Shown here piece after piece: positions 8,222-16,572 of a DNA stretch of 64,000 nucleotides; the stretch's first letter is position 1; each line of letters starts with the position of its first letter. Source of the DNA: Streptomyces hygroscopicus (GTDB lineage Bacteria; Actinomycetota; Actinomycetes; Streptomycetales; Streptomycetaceae); NCBI GenBank assembly GCA_002021875.1, contig CP018627.1, forward strand, positions 7,998,001-8,062,000, given 5' to 3'. The notes beneath the pieces are model-generated. The model saw only the letters and a list, made by a program, of their open reading frames with translations, had not been told where the DNA came from and did no database searches. The translations under genes were made by a program, and so were the position numbers.

Positions 8222-8827
8222 TCAGCCGAGCAGCGGCAGGCCCTTGATCGGCAGGTCCTTGATCGGGAGGTCCGGGCCCTGCGGGGCGCTGGGCGCGGGG
8301 GCCTGCGGGGCCTGCGGGGCGGCGGCCTGGGCGGGCTGCGCGGGCTTGGCTGCCTTGCCCTTGCCCTTGCCCTTGGCGTGGGCGCCGCCCTTGCCCTTCC
8401 CATGTCCGAGGGCCCTGCCCTCGCCCTTACCGGCGACCTTGGCGTGGGCGGCCCTGGCCGGGGCGGCCTTTGTGGCCTTGGTGGCCTTCGCGCCCTTGGC
8501 CGGCTTCGCGGGCTTCGCGGGTTTGACAGGCTGGGCGGGCTTGGCCGGGGCCACGTTCGCCGGGGCGGTCCTGCCCGGCAGGATCTCCTTGACGGTCCCG
8601 CCGGCCTTGCTGCTGACGTCCCCGGCCGTGCTCCCGACCTGCTGCGAGGCGACGTCGGCGACCTCACCGACCGAGGCGGCGTCCAATGAGGACAGCCCCA
8701 GCTTGGAGGACTGCGGCTGGGCCGGCTCCGCCGCACTCGCGACCCCGGCGGCGCCGACGACGGGTGCCGCGCTCGCCGCGACCAGCAGTGCGGCCCGGGC
8801 GATCCGACGGGTGAGAGGGAGGGACAT
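8222..8827 (-). CDS. Small secreted Lys/Ala/Pro-rich protein
   Basis: 201 residues. A Sec signal peptide (LTRRIARAALLVAAS... ending in VASAAEP) is followed by about 50 ordinary residues. Then comes a low-complexity stretch of PAKP and KATK-type repeats and GKGKG runs, like a histone H1 tail, and an end reading DLPIKDLPIKGLP. The mature protein is very basic, so it could bind nucleic acid or anionic wall polymers outside the cell; that is inference. ATG 8827 has AAAGGAG at 8834-8840. I do not recognise a named family. It converges with dapC. Confidence 0.8.
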   Translation of the reverse strand: MSLPLTRRIARAALLVAASAAPVVGAAGVASAAEPAQPQSSKLGLSSLDAASVGEVADVASQQVGSTAGDVSSKAGGTVKEILPGRTAPANVAPAKPAQPVKPAKPAKPAKGAKATKATKAAPARAAHAKVAGKGEGRALGHGKGKGGAHAKGKGKGKAAKPAQPAQAAAPQAPQAPAPSAPQGPDLPIKDLPIKGLPLLG

Positions 8828-9042
8828 GGTTCTCCTTTGGCGGAGGGACAATTGGCGTGCGGTGCCCGGCGATTCGGACGCTGTGAATACCGCGTGAACC
8901 CCGCGAAGGTTGCGGTGAGACAGGGCAAAGAGTTGGCAATGCGTCGCATTATCCGGTTCTGCGTGTAATACGCCCGGACCATTCCTCCGTATGTGCCGCA
9001 CAACGCGCCGTCAACCGCCCTGAACTGCGGTGACTCCATGCG

Positions 9043-9954
9043 CTATCGCATGGTGACGATCCGCACTTCCGCCCCGGAAATCCCCTTGGCCGGATGCCAA
9101 CCCGCCGCGGAATTCCGGGCGTTCCATTCGCGCTCGCCGTAAGAGACACGTTCGATGCGCAACTCGTCCGAGTGGGCCACCGCCCAGTGCGCGATCTCCC
9201 AGCCGCGCTGCCCCGCGCGCCCCGGAGCCGCCGCCTTCGGCACCGGAACCACCACCGTGTGCGGCGAGGGGGCGGCCTGCTTTCCGCCGCCGTGCCCGGA
9301 CAAGGCCGGCCGTGCCTCCGTCTCGGAGCCGAACTCCCGCTTCAGTGACGCCCGTACGCGCACCGGATCGCCCGCCTGACCGTCGTCCGGCGGCCCCGGG
9401 CAACTGAGGGCCGCCCCGGAGCGCCCGGTGAGGGCGCCGGTCAGCACCACCGCTTCGGTCTCGTGCTTCGCGTACGCCTGCGGGAAACCGCTGCGCTGCA
9501 CCCGCTGCGCCGCCACCGTCAGCGGCAGCCGCGAATAGCCGGGCAACCGCACCAGGTCGTCGTAGAACTTCCCGGCGGCGTAGACCGGATCACGGATCTG
9601 CCGCACACTGCCCCAGCCCTGGGAGGGGCGTTGCTGGAACAGCCCCTGCGAATCCCGGTCCCCGTGGCGGATGGTGCGCAGCCCCGACTCCTGCAGGGCG
9701 GTGGCCAGCGCGATGGTGACGGCCCGTTCCGGCAGTCCGCGGGAGGCGGCCACGGCCTCGATCGTGGCGGCGTTCACGGTCTGTTCGGGGGAGAGCCGCA
9801 CATCCTCGCCGTTCGCCCGTACGACACAGCGCGGCGGTCCCACACCACCCGTCAGCAACTGCGCCGCCAGGTATCCGGCCAGCGCCAGCAGTACGGCACA
9901 GGCGACCGCCGCCCGCAGCAGCCGGGCGCGGTGGGAGAAGACGGACAGGGGCAC
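9043..9954 (-). CDS. Exported protein with lysozyme-like (SLT-type) domain
   Basis: 303 residues from GTG 9954; GTG 9963 is an alternative. One N-terminal membrane anchor ([20 protein letters not shown]) is followed by an all-helical region. The sequence [14 protein letters not shown]...[18 protein letters not shown] is the hallmark of lysozyme-fold secreted proteins of actinomycetes, with E in the QESG position. The C-terminal half is variable and ends in a soluble region with [14 protein letters not shown]. It is probably cell-wall associated. The substrate is unproven; homologues are sometimes annotated as heavy-metal transporter, which the sequence does not support. Confidence 0.8.
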   Translation of the reverse strand: MPLSVFSHRARLLRAAVACAVLLALAGYLAAQLLTGGVGPPRCVVRANGEDVRLSPEQTVNAATIEAVAASRGLPERAVTIALATALQESGLRTIRHGDRDSQGLFQQRPSQGWGSVRQIRDPVYAAGKFYDDLVRLPGYSRLPLTVAAQRVQRSGFPQAYAKHETEAVVLTGALTGRSGAALSCPGPPDDGQAGDPVRVRASLKREFGSETEARPALSGHGGGKQAAPSPHTVVVPVPKAAAPGRAGQRGWEIAHWAVAHSDELRIERVSYGEREWNARNSAAGWHPAKGISGAEVRIVTMR

Positions 9955-10119
9955 GCGCCACACGGTACTGGAGCTCGCGCGGCCCCGCCGGATCACGGAC
10001 GCGGGGTGGGGAACACCACGTCGCGAGCCGCTTGGGCCGCCGGGGCCGTGGCCCGGGCCGCCTGGGCCGCCGTGGCCGGGGCCGCAGGGCGCGAGGGCCG
10101 ACCGGCTAGGGTCGGCCGT

Positions 10120-11190
10120 ATGGCACACCCAGAACTCGACCTGTCCCTGGACGCGGCCCGGCTCACCGCCCGGCTCGTCGACTTCCCCTCGGTCAGCGGT
10201 GAGGAGAAGGCGCTCGCCGACGCCGTGGAGCAGGCCCTGCGGGCCCTGCCGCATCTGACGGTCGACCGGGACGGGGACGCCGTCGTCGCCCGTACGAACC
10301 TCGGGCGGGACGAGCGGGTCGTGCTGGCGGGCCATCTGGACACCGTGCCGATCGCCGACAACGTGCCCTCCCGCCTCGACGACGACGGCGTGCTGTGGGG
10401 CTGCGGCACCTCCGATATGAAGTCCGGCGTCGCCGTACAGCTGCGCATGGCCGCCACCGTGCCCGAGCCCAACCGCGACCTCACCTTCGTCTTCTACGAC
10501 CACGAGGAGGTCGCCGCCGAGCTCAATGGGCTGGGGCGGCTGGCCAGGAACCACCCCGAGTGGCTGGCCGGGGACTTCGCCGTGCTGCTGGAGCCCACCG
10601 ACGGCAAGGTCGAGGGCGGCTGCCAGGGCACGCTGCGGGTGCGGGTGAAGACGCAGGGGCGGCGCGCCCACTCCGCGCGCAGTTGGCTCGGTGAGAACGC
10701 CATCCACAAGGCCGCGCCGATCCTGGACCGGCTGGCCGGATACGTCCCCCGGCGGGCGGAGATCGACGGGCTCACCTACCGCGAGGGCCTCAACGCGGTA
10801 CGGATCGACGGCGGCCACGCGACCAACGTCATCCCGGACTTCTGCACGGTGACCGTGAACTTCCGCTTCGCCCCCGACCGTTCCGAGGAGGAGGCGCTCG
10901 CGCACGTCCGCGAGGTCTTCACCGGCTTCGACATCGAGCTCACCGACAGCGCGCCCGGCGCCCTGCCCGGTCTCGGCCACCCGTCGGCCGCCGCCCTCGT
11001 GGCGACGCTCGGGGTGGAGGTGGCCCCCAAGGACGCCTGGACCGATGTCGCCCGCTTCTCGGCGCTCGGCGTGCCCGCCGTGAACTACGGGCCCGGCGAT
11101 CCGAAGCTGGCCCACACCCGCGAGGAGCACGTACCGGTCGCCGCCGTCCTGGAGGCCGAAGAACGACTGCGCGCCTGGCTGGCCCACTAG
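10120..11190 (+). CDS. dapE: Succinyl-diaminopimelate desuccinylase
   Basis: 356 residues, M20 metallopeptidase family. It releases succinate from N-succinyl-LL-diaminopimelate to give the direct precursor of meso-DAP and lysine. Metal and catalytic residues are visible in order: [30 protein letters not shown] and the C-terminal REEHVP. It starts at ATG 10120. TAGGGT ends 7 nt before the ATG, so the transcript is probably leaderless. The gene lies downstream of dapC and just upstream of the LOG-like gene, as in mycobacteria. Confidence 0.94.
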   Translation: MAHPELDLSLDAARLTARLVDFPSVSGEEKALADAVEQALRALPHLTVDRDGDAVVARTNLGRDERVVLAGHLDTVPIADNVPSRLDDDGVLWGCGTSDMKSGVAVQLRMAATVPEPNRDLTFVFYDHEEVAAELNGLGRLARNHPEWLAGDFAVLLEPTDGKVEGGCQGTLRVRVKTQGRRAHSARSWLGENAIHKAAPILDRLAGYVPRRAEIDGLTYREGLNAVRIDGGHATNVIPDFCTVTVNFRFAPDRSEEEALAHVREVFTGFDIELTDSAPGALPGLGHPSAAALVATLGVEVAPKDAWTDVARFSALGVPAVNYGPGDPKLAHTREEHVPVAAVLEAEERLRAWLAH

Positions 11191-11331
11191 CGGCGCCGGG
11201 CGGCCGTTGGACCTGTGATCAGCGGTTCGGTGGGTGAGCGTGGCCGGGATTTCGGCTCCAAGCCGCCCGAGGGGGCCTACCCTGAACAACAGATCTTGAC
11301 CAGATCTTGGTCTTGGCGAAGGGAGCACACA

Positions 11332-12081
11332 GTGGGCAACGCCGAAGAAGAGCGAGCGCTGCACGAGCAGCGTCTGGGCCCGGTCGTGCGCCGCCGCGAC
11401 CAGATGCGACCCGAGACGACCGATCAGCGGCTTCTGGACACCCAGGGGGCCACGCACTGGGTGCACGAGGACCCGTTCCGGGTGATGCGCATCCAGTCGG
11501 AGTTCGTCGAGGGCTTCGGCACGCTGGCGGAGCTCGGCCCGGCGATCAGCGTGTTCGGCTCCGCCCGTACGCCCGAGGGGTCCCCGGAGTACGAGGCGGG
11601 GGTGCGGATCGGCCGGGGCCTCGTCGAGGCGGGCTTCGGGGTGATCACCGGCGGCGGCCCGGGCGCGATGGAGGCCGCCAACCGCGGCGCGACCGAGGCG
11701 GGCGGCGTCTCGGTCGGCCTGGGCATCGAGCTGCCGTTCGAGCAGGGCCTGAACCCGTACGTCGACATCGGCGTCAACTTCCGCTATTTCTTCGTGCGAA
11801 AAACGATGTTTGTGAAGTATGCCCAGGGGTTCGTGGTGCTTCCCGGCGGGCTCGGCACACTTGACGAGTGCTTCGAGGCGCTCACCCTCGTCCAGACCAA
11901 GAAGGTCACCCGCTTCCCGATCGTCCTCTTCGGCAGCGCCTACTGGAAGGGCCTGGTCGACTGGCTCACGAACACCCTGATCGCGGAGGGCAAGGCGTCC
12001 GCGCACGATCTGGACCTGTTCCACCTCACCGACGACATCGACGAGGTGATCGAGCTGGTGACCAAGGAGTCCGGCGTCTGA
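11332..12081 (+). CDS. LOG-family protein (TIGR00730, Rossmann fold)
   Basis: 249 residues. The family shares the lysine-decarboxylase-like fold of LONELY GUY, which releases cytokinin-type bases from nucleotide 5'-monophosphates. The signature PGGLGTLDE is intact, as are GSARTPEGSP and the nucleotide loop TGGGPGAMEAANRGA. The GTG 11332 start is supported by GAAGGGAG at 11318-11325. A direct repeat of AGATCTTG (11291 and 11303) precedes it. The neighbouring dapE and FolP2 genes repeat the mycobacterial order. A housekeeping nucleotide-salvage role is more likely than hormone production. Confidence 0.9.
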   Translation: MGNAEEERALHEQRLGPVVRRRDQMRPETTDQRLLDTQGATHWVHEDPFRVMRIQSEFVEGFGTLAELGPAISVFGSARTPEGSPEYEAGVRIGRGLVEAGFGVITGGGPGAMEAANRGATEAGGVSVGLGIELPFEQGLNPYVDIGVNFRYFFVRKTMFVKYAQGFVVLPGGLGTLDECFEALTLVQTKKVTRFPIVLFGSAYWKGLVDWLTNTLIAEGKASAHDLDLFHLTDDIDEVIELVTKESGV

Positions 12082-12117
12082 CGGCACGTCGGCCTCTGAC
12101 GGCGCGCTCCTGGTCGC

Positions 12118-12145
12118 CCCGCCGGGCCGGTCCCCGGCGGGTTTC
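12118..12145 (+). terminator. Hairpin plus GTTT after the LOG-like gene
   Basis: CCCGCCGGG (12118-12126) pairs with CCCGGCGGG (12133-12141), followed by GTTTCC. It lies between convergent stops. Confidence 0.6.
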
Positions 12146-12148
12146 CCC

Positions 12149-13009
12149 TCAGGCCAGTCCCCGGCGGGCGACCGCCGGGGGCCGGTGGCCCGCGATGGAC
12201 GACACCATGTCCAGCACCTGACGGGTCTCGGCCACCTCGTGCACCCGGTAGATCTGGGCCCCCAGCCAGGCCGATACGGCGGTCGTCGCGAGCGTGCCGA
12301 TCAGCCGCTCCTTGACCGGCCGGTCCAGGCTCTCGCCGACGAAGTCCTTGTTGGACAGCGAGACCAGGACGGGCCAGCCGGTCTCCGTCAGCTCGCCCAG
12401 CCGGCGCGTGGCCTCCAGTGAGTGGCGGGTGTTCTTACCGAAGTCATGGCCCGGGTCGATCATGATCCCGTCGCGCCGCACCCCCAGTTCGAGGGCGCGC
12501 TCCGCGAGGTCCAGGGTGACCCGCAGGATGTCCTCCACCACATCGTCGTAGCCGATCCGGTGCGGGCGGGTGCGCGGCCGGGCCCCGCCCGCGTGGGTGC
12601 ACACCAGCCCGGCGCCGTGGCGGGCGGCGACCTCGGCCAGCTTGGGGTCGACCCCGCCCCAGGCGTCGTTGAGCAGATCCGCGCCCGCGGCGCAGACCGC
12701 CTCGCCGACCTCATGGCGCCAGGTGTCCACGCTGATCACCACGTCCGGATGGCGCCTGCGCACCTCGGCCACGAAGCCCACCGTGCGGCGCGCCTCCTCC
12801 TCGGCGCTCACCTCGTCACCCGGCCCGGCCTTGACGCCGCCGATGTCGATGATCGCGGCGCCGTCCGCGATCGCCTGCTCCACACGGGCCAGGGCGGGCT
12901 CGTCGCGGAAGGTCGCCCCCTGGTCGTAGAAGGAATCCGGTGTCCGGTTCACGATCGCCATGATCACTCGCTCGTTCTCGCCGAACTCACGTCGTCCCAG
13001 CCGCAGCAT
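12149..13009 (-). CDS. folP2: Dihydropteroate synthase homologue, atypical FolP2 type
   Basis: 286 residues with the TIM-barrel layout of dihydropteroate synthases: AIVNRTPDSF near the N-terminus and YRVHEVAETRQ at the C-terminus. Two signatures of true synthases are altered. The GGxSTRPG loop is replaced by GGVKAGPGD, and the SRKSF pterin/phosphate motif reads SNKDF. The mycobacterial FolP2 paralogue, which sits in the same neighbourhood, lacks dihydropteroate synthase activity. This one is therefore likely a different pterin-binding or unknown function. ATG 13009 has AAGGAAG 7 nt upstream. It diverges from the DivIVA-domain gene. Confidence 0.85.
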   Translation of the reverse strand: MLRLGRREFGENERVIMAIVNRTPDSFYDQGATFRDEPALARVEQAIADGAAIIDIGGVKAGPGDEVSAEEEARRTVGFVAEVRRRHPDVVISVDTWRHEVGEAVCAAGADLLNDAWGGVDPKLAEVAARHGAGLVCTHAGGARPRTRPHRIGYDDVVEDILRVTLDLAERALELGVRRDGIMIDPGHDFGKNTRHSLEATRRLGELTETGWPVLVSLSNKDFVGESLDRPVKERLIGTLATTAVSAWLGAQIYRVHEVAETRQVLDMVSSIAGHRPPAVARRGLA

Positions 13010-13050
13010 CCGAACTTCCTTCACGTCTTCTTCCAGGTTGCGGGCAGCGA

Positions 13051-13097
13051 CGATAACTGTCGGAGGGGCATGGCACGATCGGTGCAGACAGTTATCG
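13051..13097. promoter_or_regulatory. 11-bp inverted repeat in a divergent promoter region
   Basis: CGATAACTGTC (13051-13061) and GACAGTTATCG (13087-13097) are exact inverted copies with a 25-bp spacer. They lie midway between the FolP2-like gene (-) and the DivIVA-domain gene (+). Each direction therefore reads the same GACAGTTATCG, about 40-50 bp from its start codon. This suits either a regulator binding at both promoters or a pair of identical promoter elements. Confidence 0.55.
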
Positions 13098-13147
13098 AGG
13101 CCGACGGACACAGACTCAACCATGCATCTGACGGGGAGACGATCACC

Positions 13148-13645
13148 GTGTTCTTGTTCTTGCTGATCGCGCTGGTCGTGGTGGTCGGCGGGGTCACGCT
13201 CGCCGTCGTCGGCGGCGGTGACGGCCCGCTCACCGAGGCGCCCCCGGACCGGCTGGACGAGCCGCTGCCCGCCGACCGGCCGCTGGCGCGCGCCGATGTG
13301 GAGGCGCTGCGCCTCCCCATGACGCTGCGGGGCTACCGGATGGCTGACGTCGACGATGTGCTGGGCCGCCTCGGTGCCGAGCTAGCCGAGCGCGACGCCC
13401 GGATCGCCGAGCTGGAGGCGGCGCTCGCGGGCCCGCACCCGAAGCCGTCGTCGCCCCCCGGGCCCGGCCCCGATTCCCTGTCGGCCCCGGAGAGCGACCA
13501 CGGCTTCGGGCGGAGCGGCCGCGAGGGCCCCGGCCCCGAGTGGCCCGGCTTCGACGAAGACGGCTTCGAGGGAAACCTCTTCGAGGGGCGCGGCTACGAC
13601 GGGCGCGGCTATGAGGGACACGGCTACGAAGGGCAGGGCGCATGA
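13148..13645 (+). CDS. Membrane-anchored DivIVA-domain protein
   Basis: 165 residues. An N-terminal membrane helix (LFLLIALVVVVGGVTLAVVG) is followed by an acidic linker. The DivIVA-type segment reads LRGYRMADVDDVLGRLGAEL, continuing as a short coiled coil. The tail is low-complexity and Gly/Tyr/acidic, with repeats of the type GRGYDGRGYEGHGYEG. DivIVA domains mark curved membranes and recruit partners in polar growth. Mycobacteria carry a comparable protein at this locus. GTG 13148 has GGGGAG 9 nt upstream. Its stop overlaps the tagA start (ATGA), giving a two-gene operon. Confidence 0.82.
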   Translation: MFLFLLIALVVVVGGVTLAVVGGGDGPLTEAPPDRLDEPLPADRPLARADVEALRLPMTLRGYRMADVDDVLGRLGAELAERDARIAELEAALAGPHPKPSSPPGPGPDSLSAPESDHGFGRSGREGPGPEWPGFDEDGFEGNLFEGRGYDGRGYEGHGYEGQGA

Positions 13646-14238
13646 GCGGGCAAGGTGCGGTTCCGGGGCCGGACGGTCTGCTGCGCTGTCCCTGGGGCCT
13701 GGAGGCCGAGACCATGGCCGACTACCGCGTCTATCACGACACGGAGTGGGGCCGCCCGGTCCACGGCGATGACGCGCTCTATGAGCGGATCTGCCTGGAG
13801 GCGTTCCAGTCCGGGCTGTCCTGGCTGACGATCCTGCGCCGCCGGGAGGGGTTCCGGGCCGCCTTCGCCGACTTCTCGATCGCGAAGGTCGCGGAGTTCA
13901 CCGAGGCCGACGAGCAGCGGCTGATCGGCGACCCCGGGATCATCCGCAACCGGGCCAAGATCGCCGCCACCATCTCCAACGCCCGCGCCGCGGCGGCCCT
14001 GGCACCCGGTGAGCTGGACGAGCTGATCTGGTCCCATGCCCCGGCCCCCGACGGCCGCCCGGTGCCGCGGACCGCCACCGACGTCGCCGCGATCACCCCG
14101 GAGTCCACGGCCCTCAGCCGCGACCTCAAGAAGCGCGGCTTCCGCTTCGTCGGCCCCACCACGGCCTACGCCCTGATGCAGGCATGCGGCCTGGTCAACG
14201 ACCATCTGGCCGACTGCCACAGCCGCGACGCGGTCTGA
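13642..14238 (+). CDS. tag: DNA-3-methyladenine glycosylase I
   Basis: 198 residues. It removes 3-methyladenine from alkylated DNA. Family features are visible: RCPWG near the N-terminus with a zinc Cys, YHDTEWGRPVHGD, FQSGLSWLTILRRREGFR, and the C-terminal zinc ligands in CGLVNDHLADC. It begins at the ATG overlapping the DivIVA-domain gene stop. The 3' end, including the stop, is duplicated in the 25-bp repeat that follows. Confidence 0.95.
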   Translation: MSGQGAVPGPDGLLRCPWGLEAETMADYRVYHDTEWGRPVHGDDALYERICLEAFQSGLSWLTILRRREGFRAAFADFSIAKVAEFTEADEQRLIGDPGIIRNRAKIAATISNARAAAALAPGELDELIWSHAPAPDGRPVPRTATDVAAITPESTALSRDLKKRGFRFVGPTTAYALMQACGLVNDHLADCHSRDAV

Positions 14239-14295
14239 GCGCCCCGGCCGCGACGCGGTCTGAGCGCCCCGGCCGTGACGCGGTCTGAGCCCCGG
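14223..14295 (+). repeat. 25-bp tandem repeat, three copies, spanning the tag stop codon
   Basis: Two identical 25-bp copies (14223-14247 and 14248-14272), each containing CGACGCGGTCTGAGC, are followed by a third with small changes up to about 14295. The tag stop (14236-14238) is inside the first copy. Confidence 0.92.
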
Positions 14296-14319
14296 CCGCC
14301 GGCGGCCGGGGCGAGCCGG

Positions 14320-15126
14320 TCAGCGGCCGGTGAACCTCGGCTTCTCCTTGTTCACGAACGCGTTCACCGCGATCACGTGGTCGTCCGAGGCCCCCGCGCG
14401 GCGCTGCAGTTCGTCCTCCATCGCCAGGGACTCGGTGAGGGTGTGGCCCGCGGCGAAGGCCAGGGACTCCTTGAGCGCCGCATAGGCCGCGGTGGGGCCC
14501 TCGGCCAGCCGCCGGGCGACCGCCGCCGCCTGGTCGGCCAGCTCGTCGGCCGGGACCACCCGGTGGGCGATGCCCAAGTCGAGCGCCTCCTGGGCGTCGA
14601 TACCGCGCGGGAAGAGCAGCAGATCCGCCGCGCGGCCGTATCCGATCAGCCGCTGAAGGGTCCAGGAGACTCCCGAGTCGGCGGTCAGCGCGACCCCGGC
14701 GAAGGAGGTGGTGAAGGAGGCGGTGTCGGCGATGATCCGGTAGTCGGCGGCGAAGGCGAAGCCCGCCCCGGCGCCCGCCGCGACGCCGTTGACGGCGGCG
14801 ACCACCGGCTTCGGCATCCCGGCGATCGCGGTGACGATCGGGTTGTAGTGCAGCGCGACCGTGCTCATGGTCGAGCCCTGGCCGCTGCCGTCACGGTCGG
14901 CGGCCAGCAGGCCGATGTGCTCCTTGAGGTCCTGGCCGACGCAGAAGGCCCGCTGCCCGGAGCCGGTGAGCAGCACCGCCCGCACCGCCGGGTCCTCCGC
15001 GGCCTGCAGCAGCGCGTCGCGCAGTGCCACCTTGGTGTCGATGTTCAGGGCGTTCATCGCGTCGGGACGATTGAGCGTGATCGTCGCGAGGCCCTCGGCG
15101 AGGTCGTAGAGCACGGTGTCGGCCAT
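14320..15126 (-). CDS. Enoyl-CoA hydratase/isomerase family protein
   Basis: 268 residues, crotonase fold. It shows LNRPDAMNALN, the oxyanion-hole segments AFCVGQDLKE and AAVNGVAAGAGAGFAFAADYRI, and TADSGVSWTLQRLIG. In the last segment the second catalytic glutamate of true hydratases is not evident, and an Asp/Ser stands in the region instead. This resembles PaaG-type isomerases. It probably acts in fatty or aromatic acyl-CoA degradation. ATG 15126 has GGAGGA 6-7 nt upstream. It stands alone and is divergent from DUF3117. Confidence 0.9.
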   Translation of the reverse strand: MADTVLYDLAEGLATITLNRPDAMNALNIDTKVALRDALLQAAEDPAVRAVLLTGSGQRAFCVGQDLKEHIGLLAADRDGSGQGSTMSTVALHYNPIVTAIAGMPKPVVAAVNGVAAGAGAGFAFAADYRIIADTASFTTSFAGVALTADSGVSWTLQRLIGYGRAADLLLFPRGIDAQEALDLGIAHRVVPADELADQAAAVARRLAEGPTAAYAALKESLAFAAGHTLTESLAMEDELQRRAGASDDHVIAVNAFVNKEKPRFTGR

Positions 15127-15486
15127 GGCGGTCCTCCGGCGGTGGGGCGAGGCAAGTTGGCGGGTGGCTCGGGCGGTGGCCGCACTGGCGGGCCCGCGAG
15201 GGGACCCGCCGCGGCGGTCAGCGCACAGCATGCCGGAGATCATGACCGACCGACATGTGACCTGCGTCAAAGAACCGACCCTTCGTTCGGTGACGGCGGG
15301 CGTAAGCTACCGCGACCCCCTCCCCGAATTGGGTGGTTTTGGGGGACCGCCTCGTACAGGCGTTGCCGACCGATGTTGGTCATCGGGTCATGCCATGCGG
15401 GATAATGAGAGTGAAGCAACGTGTTCGATGCCGGTGACACCTGGGTTGTCGGCTGCGATGAGCTGGTTTCAGGAAGGGGAACGAGC
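15127..15486. promoter_or_regulatory. 360-bp divergent intergenic region with a candidate promoter
   Basis: No gene is seen. For the DUF3117 gene (+) there is a good -10, GATAAT at 15401-15406, with TTGGTC at 15376-15381 (19-bp spacing), implying a leader of about 70 nt. Toward the hydratase (-) there is a TTGACG box (complement of 15264-15269, approximately) but no convincing -10. A short dyad (ACCGA...TCGGT) lies near 15275. Confidence 0.45.
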
Positions 15487-15654
15487 ATGGCGGCCATGAA
15501 GCCGCGGACGGGCGACGGCCCGCTCGAGGTGACCAAGGAGGGGCGGGGCATCGTCATGCGCGTTCCGCTCGAAGGCGGCGGTCGGCTCGTCGTCGAGCTG
15601 ACACCGGACGAGGCCGACGCCCTCGGCGACGCCCTGAAGAAGGTCGTCGGCTGA
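15487..15654 (+). CDS. DUF3117 small protein
   Basis: 55 residues, beginning MAAMKPRTGDGPLEVTKEGR, the highly conserved start of the actinobacterial DUF3117 family. The C-terminus is LTPDEADALGDALKKV. There is no membrane segment. Function unknown. It is present at the same place in mycobacteria, next to the DNA glycosylase. AGGAAGGGG (15472-15480) precedes ATG 15487. It ends before a strong bidirectional hairpin. Confidence 0.93.
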   Translation: MAAMKPRTGDGPLEVTKEGRGIVMRVPLEGGGRLVVELTPDEADALGDALKKVVG

Positions 15655-15680
15655 CGGCTTGGGGCCCACCATCACCCGCG

Positions 15681-15727
15681 CGCTGCCCCGGCGGCCGGTA
15701 CGTCAGGTACCGACCGCCGGGGCAGCG
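15681..15727. terminator. 21-bp bidirectional terminator
   Basis: Arms 15681-15701 and 15707-15727 pair with one mismatch around the loop GTCAG. It lies between the convergent DUF3117 and O-methyltransferase genes. Confidence 0.9.
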
Positions 15728-15776
15728 CATGTAAGGGGTTCCGGTACGAGGCGGGGGACCGGCCGGATCGGCCGTT

Positions 15777-16442
15777 TCAGCCCCGCTTGACCGCGCAGAG
15801 CAGGCCGTCGCCGACCGGCAGCAGGGACGACTGCAGCACGGTGGACTCCCGTACGGTCCGCAGCAGCTCGCGCACCCGCAGCACCTCAGTGGGCTGGGCG
15901 GCGGAGTCCACGGTCCGCCCGTTGGTGAAGACCCCCTCGAAGCAGACCAGCCCGCCGGGCCGCAGCAGACGCAACGATTCGGCGAGGTAGTCCAGGCACT
16001 CCAGCCGGTCGCCGTCGCAGAAGACCAGGTCGTATCCGCCGTCGGCCAGCCGGGGCAGCACATCCAGGGCGCGGCCGGGGATGAAGCGCGCCCGGTTCCC
16101 GGTGAACCCGGCCGCGCGGAACGCCTGCCGGGCGAACTGCTGCATCTCCGGTTCGGTGTCCACGGTGGTCAGCACGCCGTCCGGGCGCATCCCGCGCAGC
16201 AGATGGATCCCCGAGACACCCGTCCCGGTGCCGATCTCGGCGACGACCTTGGCATCGGCGGCGGCAGCGAGCAGCCGCAGCGCGGCGCCGGTGCCCGCCG
16301 ACACCGAGCGCAGCCCTGCCTCCCGGGCCCGGTCACGGGCCCAGTGAAGGGCTTCGTCCTCGGCGACGAACGCGTCGGCGAACGCCCAGCTCGTCTGCCG
16401 GTTGCCGGTAATGACCCTCTCCTGTCCCCGTAGTTGGCGCAA
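15777..16442 (-). CDS. O-methyltransferase, family 3 (SAM-dependent)
   Basis: About 211-221 residues. Rossmann-fold methyltransferase of the caffeoyl-CoA/catechol type, with the SAM loop [16 protein letters not shown], the acidic TTVDTEPE, and [10 protein letters not shown] with the metal-binding Asp. The substrate is unknown. It is the mycobacterial Rv1220c counterpart, placed beside the sigE gene. The start is odd: the conserved N-terminus begins around [10 protein letters not shown], but no ATG/GTG/TTG is there. GGAGAGG lies just upstream of an ATT at 16412. The coordinates given use the in-frame TTG 16442, which lacks a ribosome-binding site. Confidence 0.88.
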   Translation of the reverse strand: MRQLRGQERVITGNRQTSWAFADAFVAEDEALHWARDRAREAGLRSVSAGTGAALRLLAAAADAKVVAEIGTGTGVSGIHLLRGMRPDGVLTTVDTEPEMQQFARQAFRAAGFTGNRARFIPGRALDVLPRLADGGYDLVFCDGDRLECLDYLAESLRLLRPGGLVCFEGVFTNGRTVDSAAQPTEVLRVRELLRTVRESTVLQSSLLPVGDGLLCAVKRG

Positions 16443-16466
16443 CGGTGACTGTATCCGCTGCGCTCG

Positions 16467-16493
16467 GGAACCCGCAGATGGGACCAGGCGTTG
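16467..16493 (+). promoter_or_regulatory. Candidate ECF-sigma promoter upstream of the sigma gene
   Basis: GGAAC (16467-16471), 17 bp, then CGTTG (16489-16493). This is the classic -35/-10 layout of envelope-stress ECF sigmas (GGAAC/CGTT, 16-18 bp apart). Its position is right for transcription starting near 16500, so the gene may be self-activated. Confidence 0.6.
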
Positions 16494-16572
16494 TAGAAGC
16501 CGGGGGGACCGTATGGATCACGACCAAATGCAGGTCAAAAATGCTTATCCGGAGCTAACGGGCGAGGTGGAT

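Noticed and set aside
11290..11312. AGATCTTG direct repeat as an operator for the LOG-like gene
   Set aside because: Two 8-bp copies 12 bp apart are suggestive, but there is no dyad and no promoter boxes in register. Evidence is too weak to call.
9955..12087. Minus-strand frame staying open for more than 2 kb upstream of the lysozyme-like gene
   Set aside because: It lies antisense to dapE and the LOG-like gene. Their codon pattern and motifs prove the plus-strand reading; long antisense frames are normal in very GC-rich DNA.
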